NCBI GenBank assembly: GCA_900073065.1 | Contig: FJOG01000001.1 | Location: 3,841,531-3,905,530, forward strand | DNA length: 64,000 nt | From: Phialocephala subalpina | Lineage: Eukaryota; Ascomycota; Leotiomycetes; Helotiales; Mollisiaceae | Direction of reading: 5' to 3' | Shown here: positions 32,077 to 42,253 of the stretch, piece by piece | How positions within the stretch are numbered: position 1 is the first letter of the stretch | Layout of the letters: every line of letters begins with the position of its first letter | Notes under the pieces: model-generated | Databases searched by the model: none | Seen by the model: only the letters and a program-made list of their open reading frames with translations | What the model was told of the DNA's origin: nothing | Position numbers and translations under genes: made by a program

Positions 32077-33408
32077 TCAGACACCCTCCTCTCCCCTAAC
32101 CCTCTTCTCCACGTCTGCAATCATATCGTAACTGTTCATCTCCTCAATCGTCAACTTATTCTTCTCGTCCGTCACCTTGTACAGCGGGTTATTCGTGTTA
32201 CTCGAGAACCCAATTCTCTCCGTGATATTCTCCCTCGCTCTTTTGCTTGCCTCTTGAACTCTCGTGGCCCTTGGTTTCCTCACCTGCTCATAGACCTTCA
32301 ATCCCTTATTGATCTTCTCTGGAGAAGCAGTAAATCCATGTCTTCGGCTGAAAATTATCCCAAGCACAGCAGCATCCTCAATCGCCATACAAGCGCCTTG
32401 ACTCTGATCCGGCATCATTGGATGAGCCGCGTCTCCCATAATACAAGTCAACCCCTTCTGCCAATATGGATATGGTTGATGAACGAATAGTCTCCAAGGC
32501 TTGATGTCGTAGGAGTTCTTGAAAATGGCAAGGAGCTTGGGGTCTAGGGTTCCAAAAGGCTCCATAAATTCCTCGACACCGACAGAGTGGTTCCAGCCTT
32601 CGCCAGGGTTCTTGCTCAATGCGGTAGGGAAGAAGCAGTAGAAGGAGTTGACTTCACCGCCGCGGCAAGGCGAGTATACGATCTTGTAGACGTCTTGGCC
32701 GCCCCAATACTCAATGGCAGAGTTCACAGTGTAGTCGGTAAGGCCCAGTCTCTTGACGTCTTCTGTGGTGATGATGCAATGTAGACAATGGGAGGTGGAT
32801 TGTTTCCTGTCTGGAATAATGTCGAGTGTTTTGCGGACTTGAGAACCAATGCCGTCAGAGCCAATGATGAGGTCGTGTTTTGCTTGAACGCCGTTCTCGA
32901 ATATGATTGTTCCAGTTATGTGGTCGATTTCGGAGGCTCGGTGGTTGCACCTCAGGACTCCTGGGATGCCCGAATGGTTTGTGCCGGTAGCAGAGTCCAT
33001 CAACATCTCGTGCATATTAACTCGGTGGAACATGTTGTAGACGTATCCCCATTTCTCCTTGTAGTCTGCCAGATCGTATACATTGCTTGGCTCCCCAGTG
33101 GCCCAGTCGCGAGAGATGAGCTTCTGCAGAATGACTGGCTTGCCTATTGGGATATTCACGCCCCATTCTTCAAGCCATCTTGTTCCGTTCGCTGCACAAC
33201 TGATCGAGGCACCAACTTCGCCTGCAAAGTCTGCTCGCTCGTATATCGTTACTCGATGTCCAGCTTGTCGAAGGGAGGTAGCTGCTGCGAGTCCACCTGC
33301 TGAAGTTAGCTTGAGGGCGTGAATGAAGCGGAGAGAGATCCACGTACCAATGCCACCTCCGATAATAGCTACATTGAGCTCCCGCCAATTACTCTCGATT
33401 GATCCCAT
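32077..33408 (-). CDS. FAD-dependent monooxygenase, salicylate hydroxylase type
   Basis: Starts at ATG 33408. A 48 bp in-frame intron at 33347-33300 (GTACGT...GCTAAC...CAG) cuts the Rossmann motif; removing it gives AIIGGGIAGGLAAATSLRQ and a product of about 427 residues. Other class A flavin monooxygenase marks are present: E at the end of beta-2 (VTIYERA), the DG motif in IIGSDGIGSQVRKTL and the FAD-ribityl motif CIMGDAAHPMMPDQSQG. The family hydroxylates aromatic acids such as salicylate, anthranilate-like or 3-hydroxybenzoate substrates using NAD(P)H. It lacks the C-terminal membrane anchor of kynurenine 3-monooxygenase. Its place beside IDO and kynureninase suggests, but does not prove, an aromatic acid derived from tryptophan as substrate. 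Confidence 0.88.
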   Translation of the reverse strand: MGSIESNWRELNVAIIGGGIGTWISLRFIHALKLTSAGGLAAATSLRQAGHRVTIYERADFAGEVGASISCAANGTRWLEEWGVNIPIGKPVILQKLISRDWATGEPSNVYDLADYKEKWGYVYNMFHRVNMHEMLMDSATGTNHSGIPGVLRCNHRASEIDHITGTIIFENGVQAKHDLIIGSDGIGSQVRKTLDIIPDRKQSTSHCLHCIITTEDVKRLGLTDYTVNSAIEYWGGQDVYKIVYSPCRGGEVNSFYCFFPTALSKNPGEGWNHSVGVEEFMEPFGTLDPKLLAIFKNSYDIKPWRLFVHQPYPYWQKGLTCIMGDAAHPMMPDQSQGACMAIEDAAVLGIIFSRRHGFTASPEKINKGLKVYEQVRKPRATRVQEASKRARENITERIGFSSNTNNPLYKVTDEKNKLTIEEMNSYDMIADVEKRVRGEEGV

Positions 33409-34454
33409 CTTGAAGGTTGAGTAGAAAGAGATGTGTGTACTTTACTTTGCAGCAGATCTTGGAGACGAGATGCTAATGTAGAGCAAGAAGACAAACTTAC
33501 CTACGCAGCCATCTTGAATAGCACTCGCATCCAAGGCTGGGACCGCAATCTGAGGTCAGAGATAGGATACTTTCGGGCAGTCTGCTTGGATGCATGTCTG
33601 CGAGCCCGCTTCCGTGTCGGGGTGTGGCTCGGAGAGAGGGGTTGTGGGTGGATGTCGATTGAAGACGCGCGACGAAATTCCAAGATACTCGACTTAGCGA
33701 TCCGGTTCCGTATCCGTCTCCGCACCCGTGTTCAGCCTTGGACCGCGCCTCCCTTGCGCGCAACTCCGAGAACAAAGAAGAAGAAAATTTGGGAAGGAAG
33801 GATGAAGGTACGGAGCTGCCCGCACAAAGGCAGTTTTCCAAGCTCCGAGTACTACTTTGTATTCAATCTGTGTTGGGTTCCTGTAGGAGTCTTGAGAAGC
33901 AAAAGGACATTCAAGTAACGTGCTTCAGTGCCGTGATCGCTAAAACCCGGAGGCTGTTAACGAGCATTTGTGGGGTGACCGCTCCCGATGTGCGAAAAAG
34001 TGATACTAATTACGCCTGTCATTGTCCTAAAACTGGTGGTGGGACTTTAATAAAAAATAGGCGTAGAAACGAGCTTCGAGTAGCATCTGTTAGTTCTCGT
34101 TTAATCGATTCTCTTTCCTTCTCGCTTTCAAATTCTAGTCCTGATGGAATGTCCCCGAATTTCTAGTACTTTTGACCTTCTGGAACCATCGACTTCTCAA
34201 GCTGCTTGCTTTTCAGGAGCTTTTCAGGAGTTTGTCAGCCAAGATAAAATCACGAACTCTTAGATATTATTGTATTCGATTTGGTTGAGATGGAAGACGG
34301 ATTTTGCAAAGTGAAGTCTGAATTTGAGGACCAGAAATATATCAATGCTATTCCGTGAAACGCCAGTGCACCGCCTCTACCCCGAATAACCAAATCTCTG
34401 CATGTTCTCTATGTACATTCCTAAGTCTATGATGCGGATCCCTCTGCTGTGATA
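33409..34454. other. Intergenic region
   Basis: About 1.05 kb between the FAD monooxygenase start and the IDO stop, both minus strand. Should hold the monooxygenase promoter. Short open frames on both strands have no recognisable content. Confidence 0.5.
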
Positions 34455-35790
34455 TCAAGGTATTCTCGTATCTCTAGTCTCATCTCTGCTTTGTTTCAAA
34501 AAAGGAAGCAGCTGTGTCCCACCAGTCCCATGCAAATCTTTTGCTGATGTTGGGTTCGCAGATGCTACTGCAAGATTGAGCCCTGCATGTTCTGAGGGCG
34601 CATGCTGTTTCGAAGGAGTGATGATGTAGCGAGTGACGATACCAATGTGGATGTCCCGAAACTTCTTGAGCTCCTCCACGGCCAAATTGTATGCCTCGGT
34701 AACCTCGCTGTCAGAGGTGCTCTCAGCATAACCTCTGATGTTAGCTATCTCCTCGATCTTTCGCAGGAAGTCCGCATGTTTGCCTGGCATATATCTCCGC
34801 ATTTCCTGATAGTCTGTCAGCGGAGCCCTGAGATGAAGAAGGGTAACTAACCTGAAGAAAGCTATTCGCTGAAGAACCTTTCGTTGACGAATGCTGAACT
34901 CCGAGCACAACATCAAAGAACTGGATCAAAGAACTCTGCGCATTACTACCGCCACTGTACTTCCGCCATTGACTCTTTCCATCTCCCTCATCGTAGTAAA
35001 CTCCATTCGGCAGCCCAGCGACCGCCATATTCTTGCTTCCTGCCAAGAATGGTCGGATCACATTGTAGAAGACTTGTGGATCGCACCTCTCGTTCATCCT
35101 CTTCAAGATCTCCCCAATCTCTCTGATGCATTCGGAAAACTTGATTAAAGCATCGGTGACCACGCTCGAATCGTTCGCTCTGACCGCATCCATGGCTGTC
35201 ATCATTAGTGGAATGACTCTGGCACCATGGGCCTCGATGGCGACGGAGATCAGATAGAACCATTCCTCATCTCGACTACCAGTGAATGTGTGTAAGGATC
35301 TAAGATTTTCGACTTTCCTGAGGTCGGCATCTGGAGGGGTGGTGGCAAAGTTCCAGAGGTTCAGTGCGGCGTAAGTTGCTGTCGTCGGGAGGTTGAAATG
35401 ATCTGAGACACGGAGAAATGGCACTGAAATCTGAGGTGGTATCCGCTGAAACGTGTTAGCTTGAGAGAAAGAAGAAGATGAATCGCATCGACTTACTTCT
35501 GAAGGCCCACCAGTCTCCCAAATGTATGCATGTGTAAAGAAAGACAGCAGCAGATATGCTCTTCTCCACTCTGGTTCGGATATGAGTTTGCTGGTTGAAA
35601 GTACTTGCATGCGATCTACTGATACTCTCAAAGACTTGGTTTGTAGCAGCAGAGGAAGTTTCTCAATGATGGTCTCCCATTCAATGTAGTACGAGTCGCT
35701 TAATCTTTCGAGGGGAATTTCATCTGGCAGAAACCCGTTTCGAGAAGAGACGCTATACTCAGCAAGGTTGATGTTGAGAGGACCTAACAT
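34455..35790 (-). CDS. IDO: Indoleamine 2,3-dioxygenase-like heme enzyme
   Basis: Opens the indole ring of tryptophan to N-formylkynurenine, first step of the kynurenine route. Start taken as ATG 35790 (MLGPLNINLAEYSV); the frame is open further up but without family resemblance. Two introns, GTAAGT...TTTCAG near 35500 (51 bp, in frame) and GTTAGT...ATCAG near 34830, are removed. Landmarks: PLLLQTKSLR, WETGGPSE, VPFLRVSDHF, the block NVIRPFLAGSKN, GSNAQSSLIQFFDVVLGV, MRRYMPGKHADFL, the proximal heme His in KKFRDIHIGIVTRY and the C-terminal GTGGTQLLPFLKQSRDET. Divergent from kynureninase across 505 bp. Fungi have several IDO paralogs, so the native substrate preference is not certain. Confidence 0.93.
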
Positions 35791-36295
35791 GATGGTAAGG
35801 AGGAAGATGCAATGGAAACCAAACGAAAAGTTGTAGTGTCTCGATAAGAAGAAGGGGTTCGATATCGCATAGGTTCTTTTGTACAAACAGAATATCAAGA
35901 ATCAGCTCACTTCTCAACGGACGAGAAGGAAGATACCGAGCACGTCAGCAAAGGCATTCCCGTTATCAACCGAAATCTCCCCCATCGGCCTTCTACTGAG
36001 TTAGTGTTTGCAATCCGGATATCTGTGGATCAAAGAAATGATACTTGGCGGTCCGCTGACTCGGGTACGGATGCGGAATAAACCCGGATGTACGTAAGGA
36101 CAATCAACGAAAGCTTTGTACCGACACAACGCGATGGAAATATTTGGAGCTGTTCGACGCCGTCGAAAAGGTGCATGATGGGTACAAAGTGAATCGGCAG
36201 GAACGAATTGATCAGGCAATTTTCTTCATTCAAAACACTCATCTCCTCGTCTCCCCTAGCAACCTCAATCTCTTGACGACATCACCAACTCAATA
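35791..36295. promoter_or_regulatory. Divergent promoter of IDO and kynureninase
   Basis: 505 bp shared by two genes of one pathway, which supports co-regulation. I could not identify a specific operator; CGG half-sites are present but not in a clear paired layout. Confidence 0.55.
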
Positions 36296-37784
36296 ATGGG
36301 ATCCATCGCGATAGAACCCACAACAAAGCCATCATTCCCAGCTGAGGCAAATTCGCTGGAGTATGCGCGATCACTTGATGCAAAGGATCATATGCGATCG
36401 TTCCGAGAGAAGTTCGTGATTCCATCGAAAACAAACATCAAAGCGAAGAAGTTGAGCAAGCCAGGCGAGTTTTCATCTTCCCACTCGTCATGTGACTCTA
36501 ACAAAGAACAGATCAATCTAGTGAGCCATGTATCTACTTCTGTGGAAACTCGTTAGGTCTTCAGCCTCGCGCGACTGCAGACTACATCCAGAATCATCTC
36601 GATACGTGGGCTACTATTGGTGTTCATGGCCATTTCAGAAAACTTGAAGACTCGCCGATGATCCAGTGGCAACTTCTCGCTGAACATGCATCAAAGCAGC
36701 AAGCTCCCATTGTTGGTGCTTCAGCTTTCGAAGTTGGAACTATGGGAAGTCTCACAACAAACTTGCATCTTCTGATGGCGAGTTTTTACATTCCTACTGC
36801 AGAAAAGAGTAAGATCATCATGGACTGGAAAGCATTCCCAAGTGATCACTTCACCATTGAGTCTCAAATTCGAGGTCACGGATACGACCCAAAGGAGTCG
36901 ATGGTGATGATTGGACCCGAGGAGGGAGAGTATGAAATCTCGACAGAGAATATTCTCTCACTCATCGACGAGCACGCATCCACAACTGCTTTGGTTCTCT
37001 TGCCGGGTATCCAATACTACACAGGACAGTTCTTCGACATGAAGACTATCACAGCATATGCTCAGTCAAAAGGACTGCTAGTGGGCTGGGATCTTGCTCA
37101 CGCTGCTGGAAATGTCCCCCTTGAGCTGCATGATTGGAACGTGGACTTCGCTGTTTGGTGTACCTACAAGTACATAAACGCTGGTCCTGGGGCAATCGCA
37201 GGTTTCTACGTTCACGAGAGACATGGAAAGGTCGAGTACGAGAACGACAAGCCAGTCTTCCGACACAGACTATCGGGCTGGTATGGTGGTGACCAAGTAG
37301 GAAGAATGAATATGGATAACAGTAAGTTCTCACTTGAGGACGATGACCAAAGCTGACCTGCTCAGACTTCCGACCAAGTCCAGGAGCAAGTGGTTACCAA
37401 GTCTCAAATCCTTCAGCAATCGATCTTGCCTCACTGTGCGGTGCGCTCTCTGTCTTGAACCAGACTTCGATGGCAGATCTTCGAAAGAAGGCTGTGATGA
37501 TAACGGCATACCTGGAGCACCTTCTCCTCACAACAGGCCCTGCTGATCGAGCTTTCCGGATAATCACTCCTTTGAACCCTGATGCGAGAGGAACGCAACT
37601 GAGCATATTGTTGAAGCCTGGAAGAATAGATACTCTGTTCGAGATGCTCGAAGAGGAAGCGATTGTGGCAGACAAGAGAAGGCCAGACGTAATCCGACTA
37701 GCTCCAGTCCCATTATACAACACGTACGAGGAAGTCTGGAAGTTCGTCCAGATATTCAATGCTGCGTTGAAGAAGTGCGAATGA
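36296..37784 (+). CDS. BNA5: Kynureninase
   Basis: PLP enzyme that cleaves kynurenine to anthranilate, or 3-hydroxykynurenine to 3-hydroxyanthranilate, plus alanine. Exons 36296-36468, 36522-37321 and about 37366-37784. The first splice joins KKLSKPG to [16 protein letters not shown], the typical N-terminal block. Other marks: [48 protein letters not shown] and the PLP lysine in [11 protein letters not shown], then [26 protein letters not shown] and the C-terminal [20 protein letters not shown]. All expected blocks are there and no lesion is seen. The first intron donor is GTTTTC, which is unusual. Confidence 0.94.
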
Positions 37785-37916
37785 GGCGAAAAGAAATTCC
37801 TACAATAAAAAGGAATGACTTGAAGAGATGGATCATTCGGAATGTAAGATTGTAGTGTTTGCAGCGAGTGCCAATGAAATTTGTTGTTCCCATGTTTCTC
37901 CAAGTTTGTGGTTATC

Positions 37917-38384
37917 TCAATCCTTCCCCACGTTCGAGATATTTATCTTGATGTGACCCATCCCCGCAAGTGGGGCATACGCTTCAGCGACGCCTAGCAA
38001 ATGATCAGTACCCATTCTACGACTAGACGAAGGTCATTCTCACGTTCACTGGTGAAGAGTGGCTCTGTGGCTTTCAGATACGGCTCATAGTAAGGCTTCT
38101 TGATTTGCTCCTAGATCATGTATCAGCTGCTGAGCTGCAAGTCAAATTCGATCACCCACAGTCATGAACCACGCTGCGTCCTTCGTCCAGCCCTCAGTCC
38201 ATCTATACACTCCTGGCTGTTGCAAATCTTCCCCAATGAGGAAATATGCACACTCGGGCTCGGCAACAACTGCATCGTAGCATGGCTTGAAGTACTTGAT
38301 GAATGTATCCCTGTCTTTTGGATCAAAAGTCACTTTCACTTGCAAAATGAAAGCAACTTTTGGAGCTGGAATGAGAGTAGTCAT
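37917..38384 (-). CDS. ABM-fold (antibiotic biosynthesis monooxygenase-like) small protein
   Basis: Start taken as ATG 38384. Three exons joined by GT-AG introns (GTGGGT...GATCTAG and GTGAGA...TTGCTAG) give MTTLIPAPKVAFILQVKV, KYFKPCYDAVVAEPECAYF, GVYRWTEGWTKDAAWFMT, EQIKKPYYEPYLKATEPLF and a short tail. This is the dimeric alpha+beta barrel fold of ABM proteins: two beta strands, a helix, E-C-x-Y-F and the W-x-x-GW strand. Such proteins act as cofactor-free oxygenases or as decarboxylase or cyclase-like helpers on aromatic compounds. It converges on kynureninase, with 132 bp between stop codons, and may belong to the same unit. Confidence 0.75.
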
Positions 38385-38939
38385 GTTTGCAAGTGCCGAA
38401 GAAATGGAGGAGAAACTCAATAAGGGATGAGATGCAACGAACTTGATGTTCTTAAAGTCATAGGAATCATGAAGCTTAAGTACTTATATACTCCATAAAT
38501 GTCAAACCGCTTACATGGTGGAACCTCTCTTCTGCTGCCAAGTCCAATATTCAAGTCCGCTTTGGGAAGAATTTTTGGCGTTCGTACTTCTCAGCCAATG
38601 AAAGCAGGAATATCGCTTCGGCATCTGACATTTTGAATGTGGGCTGAATGCAGCACAGGACTTCCCACCCAGCCGAACGCCGAGGGTCTTGGAACGCTGC
38701 AAGGCAGCCGCGAGATTGCATATTCTTCAACAGCGACCACCGATAATAGTCACGACTGTTTGGACCTCTGCCGCTTGACATCGAAAGCCTGTGTCTCAGC
38801 CCGGGAGGCGCAGCCAAACACGTGATACTCATGTGGTGGTGGCAGTGGAGAGACAATCTGCCTTGGAGAGGCTCTAAAGAACCAGAAAGATTTATTAAGA
38901 GCAGCTCATTTCCTTTGCCATTGCCAACTGTAGCATTTT
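38385..38939. other. Divergent intergenic region
   Basis: 555 bp between the ABM-like gene (-) and the ankyrin gene (+). Promoters expected. Nothing recognised. Confidence 0.5.
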
Positions 38940-40486
38940 ATGCTGCTTACAATGGAACCCAAGAAAGAAGAGATGTTGAATGAGCCCTCGGCGCCACCTC
39001 AGTATGAGCACCCCCAAGAGCGCGATGGAATCTCACAAGCACCTCTTCCAGACGATGAAAACCTCCCATTATACACTGAGCATAATCGCCTTGCCGACTT
39101 CCATAATGATCTCTTTAGAGCAAGGATGACGGGAGAAGATACCTTCGCTCTCTGGCAAGATTTCATCAACAGACCCGGAGGGAAGGAGACTCTGAGTGCA
39201 AATAAGGATGTTTTGATGAGTCAATTCGTATCGGCGATCCATGAAGGAGAAGATGAAGTAGTGGCTTTATTGATTCAGAGCAATCTTGTCTCTCCCAATA
39301 CCGCACTTCAAGGCGGGACGCCACTGGTAAAAGCTGTGGCTACACGCAACATCAAGATGGTCGAGAGACTCTTGAGTCTAGGAGCAGATCGAAACGCATT
39401 TGGAAATGTGGTTTGTTGACCCGATATGAAAGAAGATTGAGCTAGGCTGATACGTCACAGTCAAAAGACCGCGATCCACGCATGAGAACCCCTCTCCAAC
39501 TTGCTGCTTCTATGGGTCAACTCGTTCTTGTCAAACTCCTGATGGAAAAGTATAATTGCGACGATACCCTCATTGCTCCAGATGGACAGATTGCCCTACG
39601 TCTCGCTTCTCAGAACGGACGTCGAGAAGTGGTAGATTATCTACCAGCGCGCAGAGGCGGCGGATTCAGAAGATGGAAGTTCAACAACAGACATGCGCTC
39701 CAGCGCGGGAAGGAGGCATGCAACAACATTTACAAGTTCCTCAAGTTCTTTATTTGGGACATTGAAAAGTTTCTCCTGTGGACTACTCCGAAACATCTTA
39801 TTGTCAAGCCGCTGAGTAAGGCGGGTCGTTGGTGCTGGGATCATCGAGGAGACTTTGGCCCTTGGTGTAGAAGCCAGGCAGTGAAGATGCCAGGCAGGAT
39901 CAAGGCGTTTGTGAAGTGGCTTGCGAAGGTTCCAAAGGGGACATGGGACGTGCTGGTGGAGTTGGGCAAATTTCTCTGGAAGCTGGCCACGGATGTTCTA
40001 CCGCGAATGCTGAAGGCGGCTTCTGTCTGGACTTGGAAGATGCTGACTGTGAGGATCCCGAAAGCCCTTGTGATTCTAATGAAGTGGTTCTGGAAGGGAG
40101 TCACTTCAACCACGAGAGCGATTTGGAATGCGGTTTTGAGGATGGTCTCTTGGATAGCAACCGTAGTCGAAGCTATCATATCGTTCTTCCGAAAATTGAC
40201 GCTTGAAGATGTCTGGAACGGCTTTGTTGACATATTGCATGCGGTCTTCGTTGCTTTCCCCAAGGTCCTTGGTTCTTGGATCGCAGCATTCGGCGATGCA
40301 TCATACAAGATGATGAAAGCATTGTTTGGTTGGGTGGGGATATGTATTTGGTATTTGGGCGAAGCTATTGCATGGGCGATCATGTTCTTGCCCAAGCAAG
40401 TGTGGGCAATCCTGAAGAGTGTTGGAGAAGTCGGTTTCAAAGCTGGACACGAGATCCGGGTTTGGCTAAACCCAAAGGCGACCTGA
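38940..40486 (+). CDS. Ankyrin-repeat protein with tryptophan-rich amphipathic tail
   Basis: Two exons. The first ends near 39410 (AFGNV, intron GTTTGT...GTCACAG) and the second starts near 39461. The N-terminus has a proline-rich PSAPPQYEHP stretch. The centre has ankyrin repeats: GGTPLVKAVATRNIKMVERLLSLGADRN split by its loops, RTPLQLAASMGQLVLVKLLMEKY, GQIALRLASQNGRREVVDYL. The last 250 residues hold many evenly spaced Trp, Lys and hydrophobic residues (for example FVKWLAKVPKGTWDVL, VWTWKMLTVRIPKALVIL, WFWKGVTSTTRAIWNAV), which looks like membrane-surface amphipathic helices rather than true transmembrane segments. I do not recognise this tail as a named domain. The function is unknown. Confidence 0.8.
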
Positions 40487-40989
40487 ATTTCCGAAACCAG
40501 GATCGCTCAAGGCTCGCACGAGCGAGATAGTGGAGGAGAATCAGAATGGAGAGATTGATACCCTCAGACAACGGCGAGCAGACGCCTGTGGTATTCTATG
40601 TACAGTACAGTTCTGATCTTTCTATTCACCCGATGTGCTTTGCATTCACATCCGTCATCCATCGATATTCGCGGTCTCGTATGGGCGCCTGCCAATCCGA
40701 ACTCCCTACTTATGCCTCTCCAATTGGCCTTCTTGCTGCGAATTATCCTATAAGGCCAGCGCTTTCAATGTTCCTACCTGGCCTGGAGAATAGAGAATAG
40801 TAGGCTGGGCTAGGGTACTTCCTTCGGTTTGGCATTACTGGTGAAGCCAATGAAATTCCTCCCGAAAGAGAAGTGTGCTGAGAATGTCCCAGGCAAGGCT
40901 GGGAGATTGAAAACGGTAACAAAGGCAGTCTCAATCTATTGTCTTTCGCAGTGCTTGAAGTGTCAGTTGGCACAGTATCGAAGTATTCT
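40487..40989. other. Intergenic region between convergent genes
   Basis: About 500 bp holding 3' regions of the ankyrin gene and the secreted glycoprotein gene. Nothing recognised. Confidence 0.5.
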
Positions 40990-41701
40990 TTAGTGAGGAA
41001 AGGTTATGTTGCTCGCCATCGCAGGAATCTGATCAATCGTGGGAATCGGAGTATATATCGGCAGCGCTGGTATTCCGGAAGGAGGGCAGGTAACCGTGCC
41101 TGGCGTAGCTGTTGATCGGCTCAACGAGCTCGAAGTTTCCTCATTGATGAACAGCGTCGGCTTCGTCCCGTTCTTCGGTGCAGACATCTTGAAGAATTGA
41201 GAGGACAACAGCGGGATGCCCACTTGCGTTTGATTCCAAGTCAAAATACCCCACGGTCCCCAGCGGCAATTCACCATCGTGTAGTTCATGAGAGAGAAGC
41301 TGCAGATATTGATATTCGTATAATTTCCGTCGTTCCCATTCCCAACATTGAAGTGAAGTGCTCCTGTGTTGTTGACTTGCGCATGCCGTCAGACGCGAAT
41401 CTTGAGATGGTAAGGGGAACTGGGAAAGCTTACATGCACTTCCTTGGTAGAATGTCTCTCCGATACTTTCCATGGATTTGACACTTGCGTAGCATGACTG
41501 CAAAAGATACACCTGTCCCTCTGTGTCGGGAAGGTTATACTCCACGATCATGCTGTCGTTGAAGTGAACCGTTATATTGGCGATGGTGGTATCCCCTTCT
41601 CCGAGAGTCGCATTTGGAGGGAAAACAAAGCCCTTGTTCGTATCACAGCGGACGATATTGGCCATAAACACTGCTAGAAGCAGCACAGTAGCGCGAGCCA
41701 T
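40990..41701 (-). CDS. Secreted or lumenal N-glycosylated protein of unknown function
   Basis: Start ATG 41701. The signal peptide is MARATVLLLAVFMANIVRC. One intron (GTAAGC...GCGCAAG) joins ETFYQGSA to FNNTGALHFNVGNG. The mature part has many N-x-S/T sites (NATL, NITV, NDSM, NNTG, NYTN, NYTM, NQTQ, NGTK, NITF) and a few cysteines. No transmembrane helix follows the signal. I do not recognise the family; it resembles small secreted fungal proteins found beside multi-pass membrane genes. It is divergent from the large membrane protein at 42254. Confidence 0.7.
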
Positions 41702-42253
41702 GATGAAAGCCTCCTGATGAGTCGTTTCGCGCGAAGAAGTTGTCGTCCATTTCTGGAGGCTGGGAAGTCAGCGGCATAAAAGCACAGTACCAGCGTGCCA
41801 GACCAGCATCGATCGTGCATTTTGCCCATTCCATCCCCCCCTCCCAGCATGCTGAAGTTCAGTCTGATGGTTCAATTAAACTATTCCAGATGAAACCTAG
41901 GCTTCGGGAAAAGAGATCCTAGCGCATGGAGATCTTGGCCTTATCGTACGTCAAACCAATCGAAATCCTGACCTCGGTGGGAGTGGATCTGTCAGACGAG
42001 AAGCTTCTCCAATCACTTTACTTTATGCTACTCAGCCCCCAAATCCAAGCTCTTCGAGGCTGAAAATAGGAGGAGCCGACATGAGCTTTCGGAGGCTGTC
42101 GTGCAGCCACACGGCACGGATCACAGCTTGATAATATTCTCATATCTCCTGTGCATCCTTTGAATCTCCTTAGCACTCTACGCATTCAACACAGGCCACT
42201 CATTCCCCGGGTATTATCTTTCTCGTCTCGTGCCTAAGTGGCTTTCTTTCGCA
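41702..42253. other. Divergent intergenic region
   Basis: 552 bp between the secreted glycoprotein gene (-) and the membrane protein gene (+). Both promoters expected. Nothing else recognised. Confidence 0.5.
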
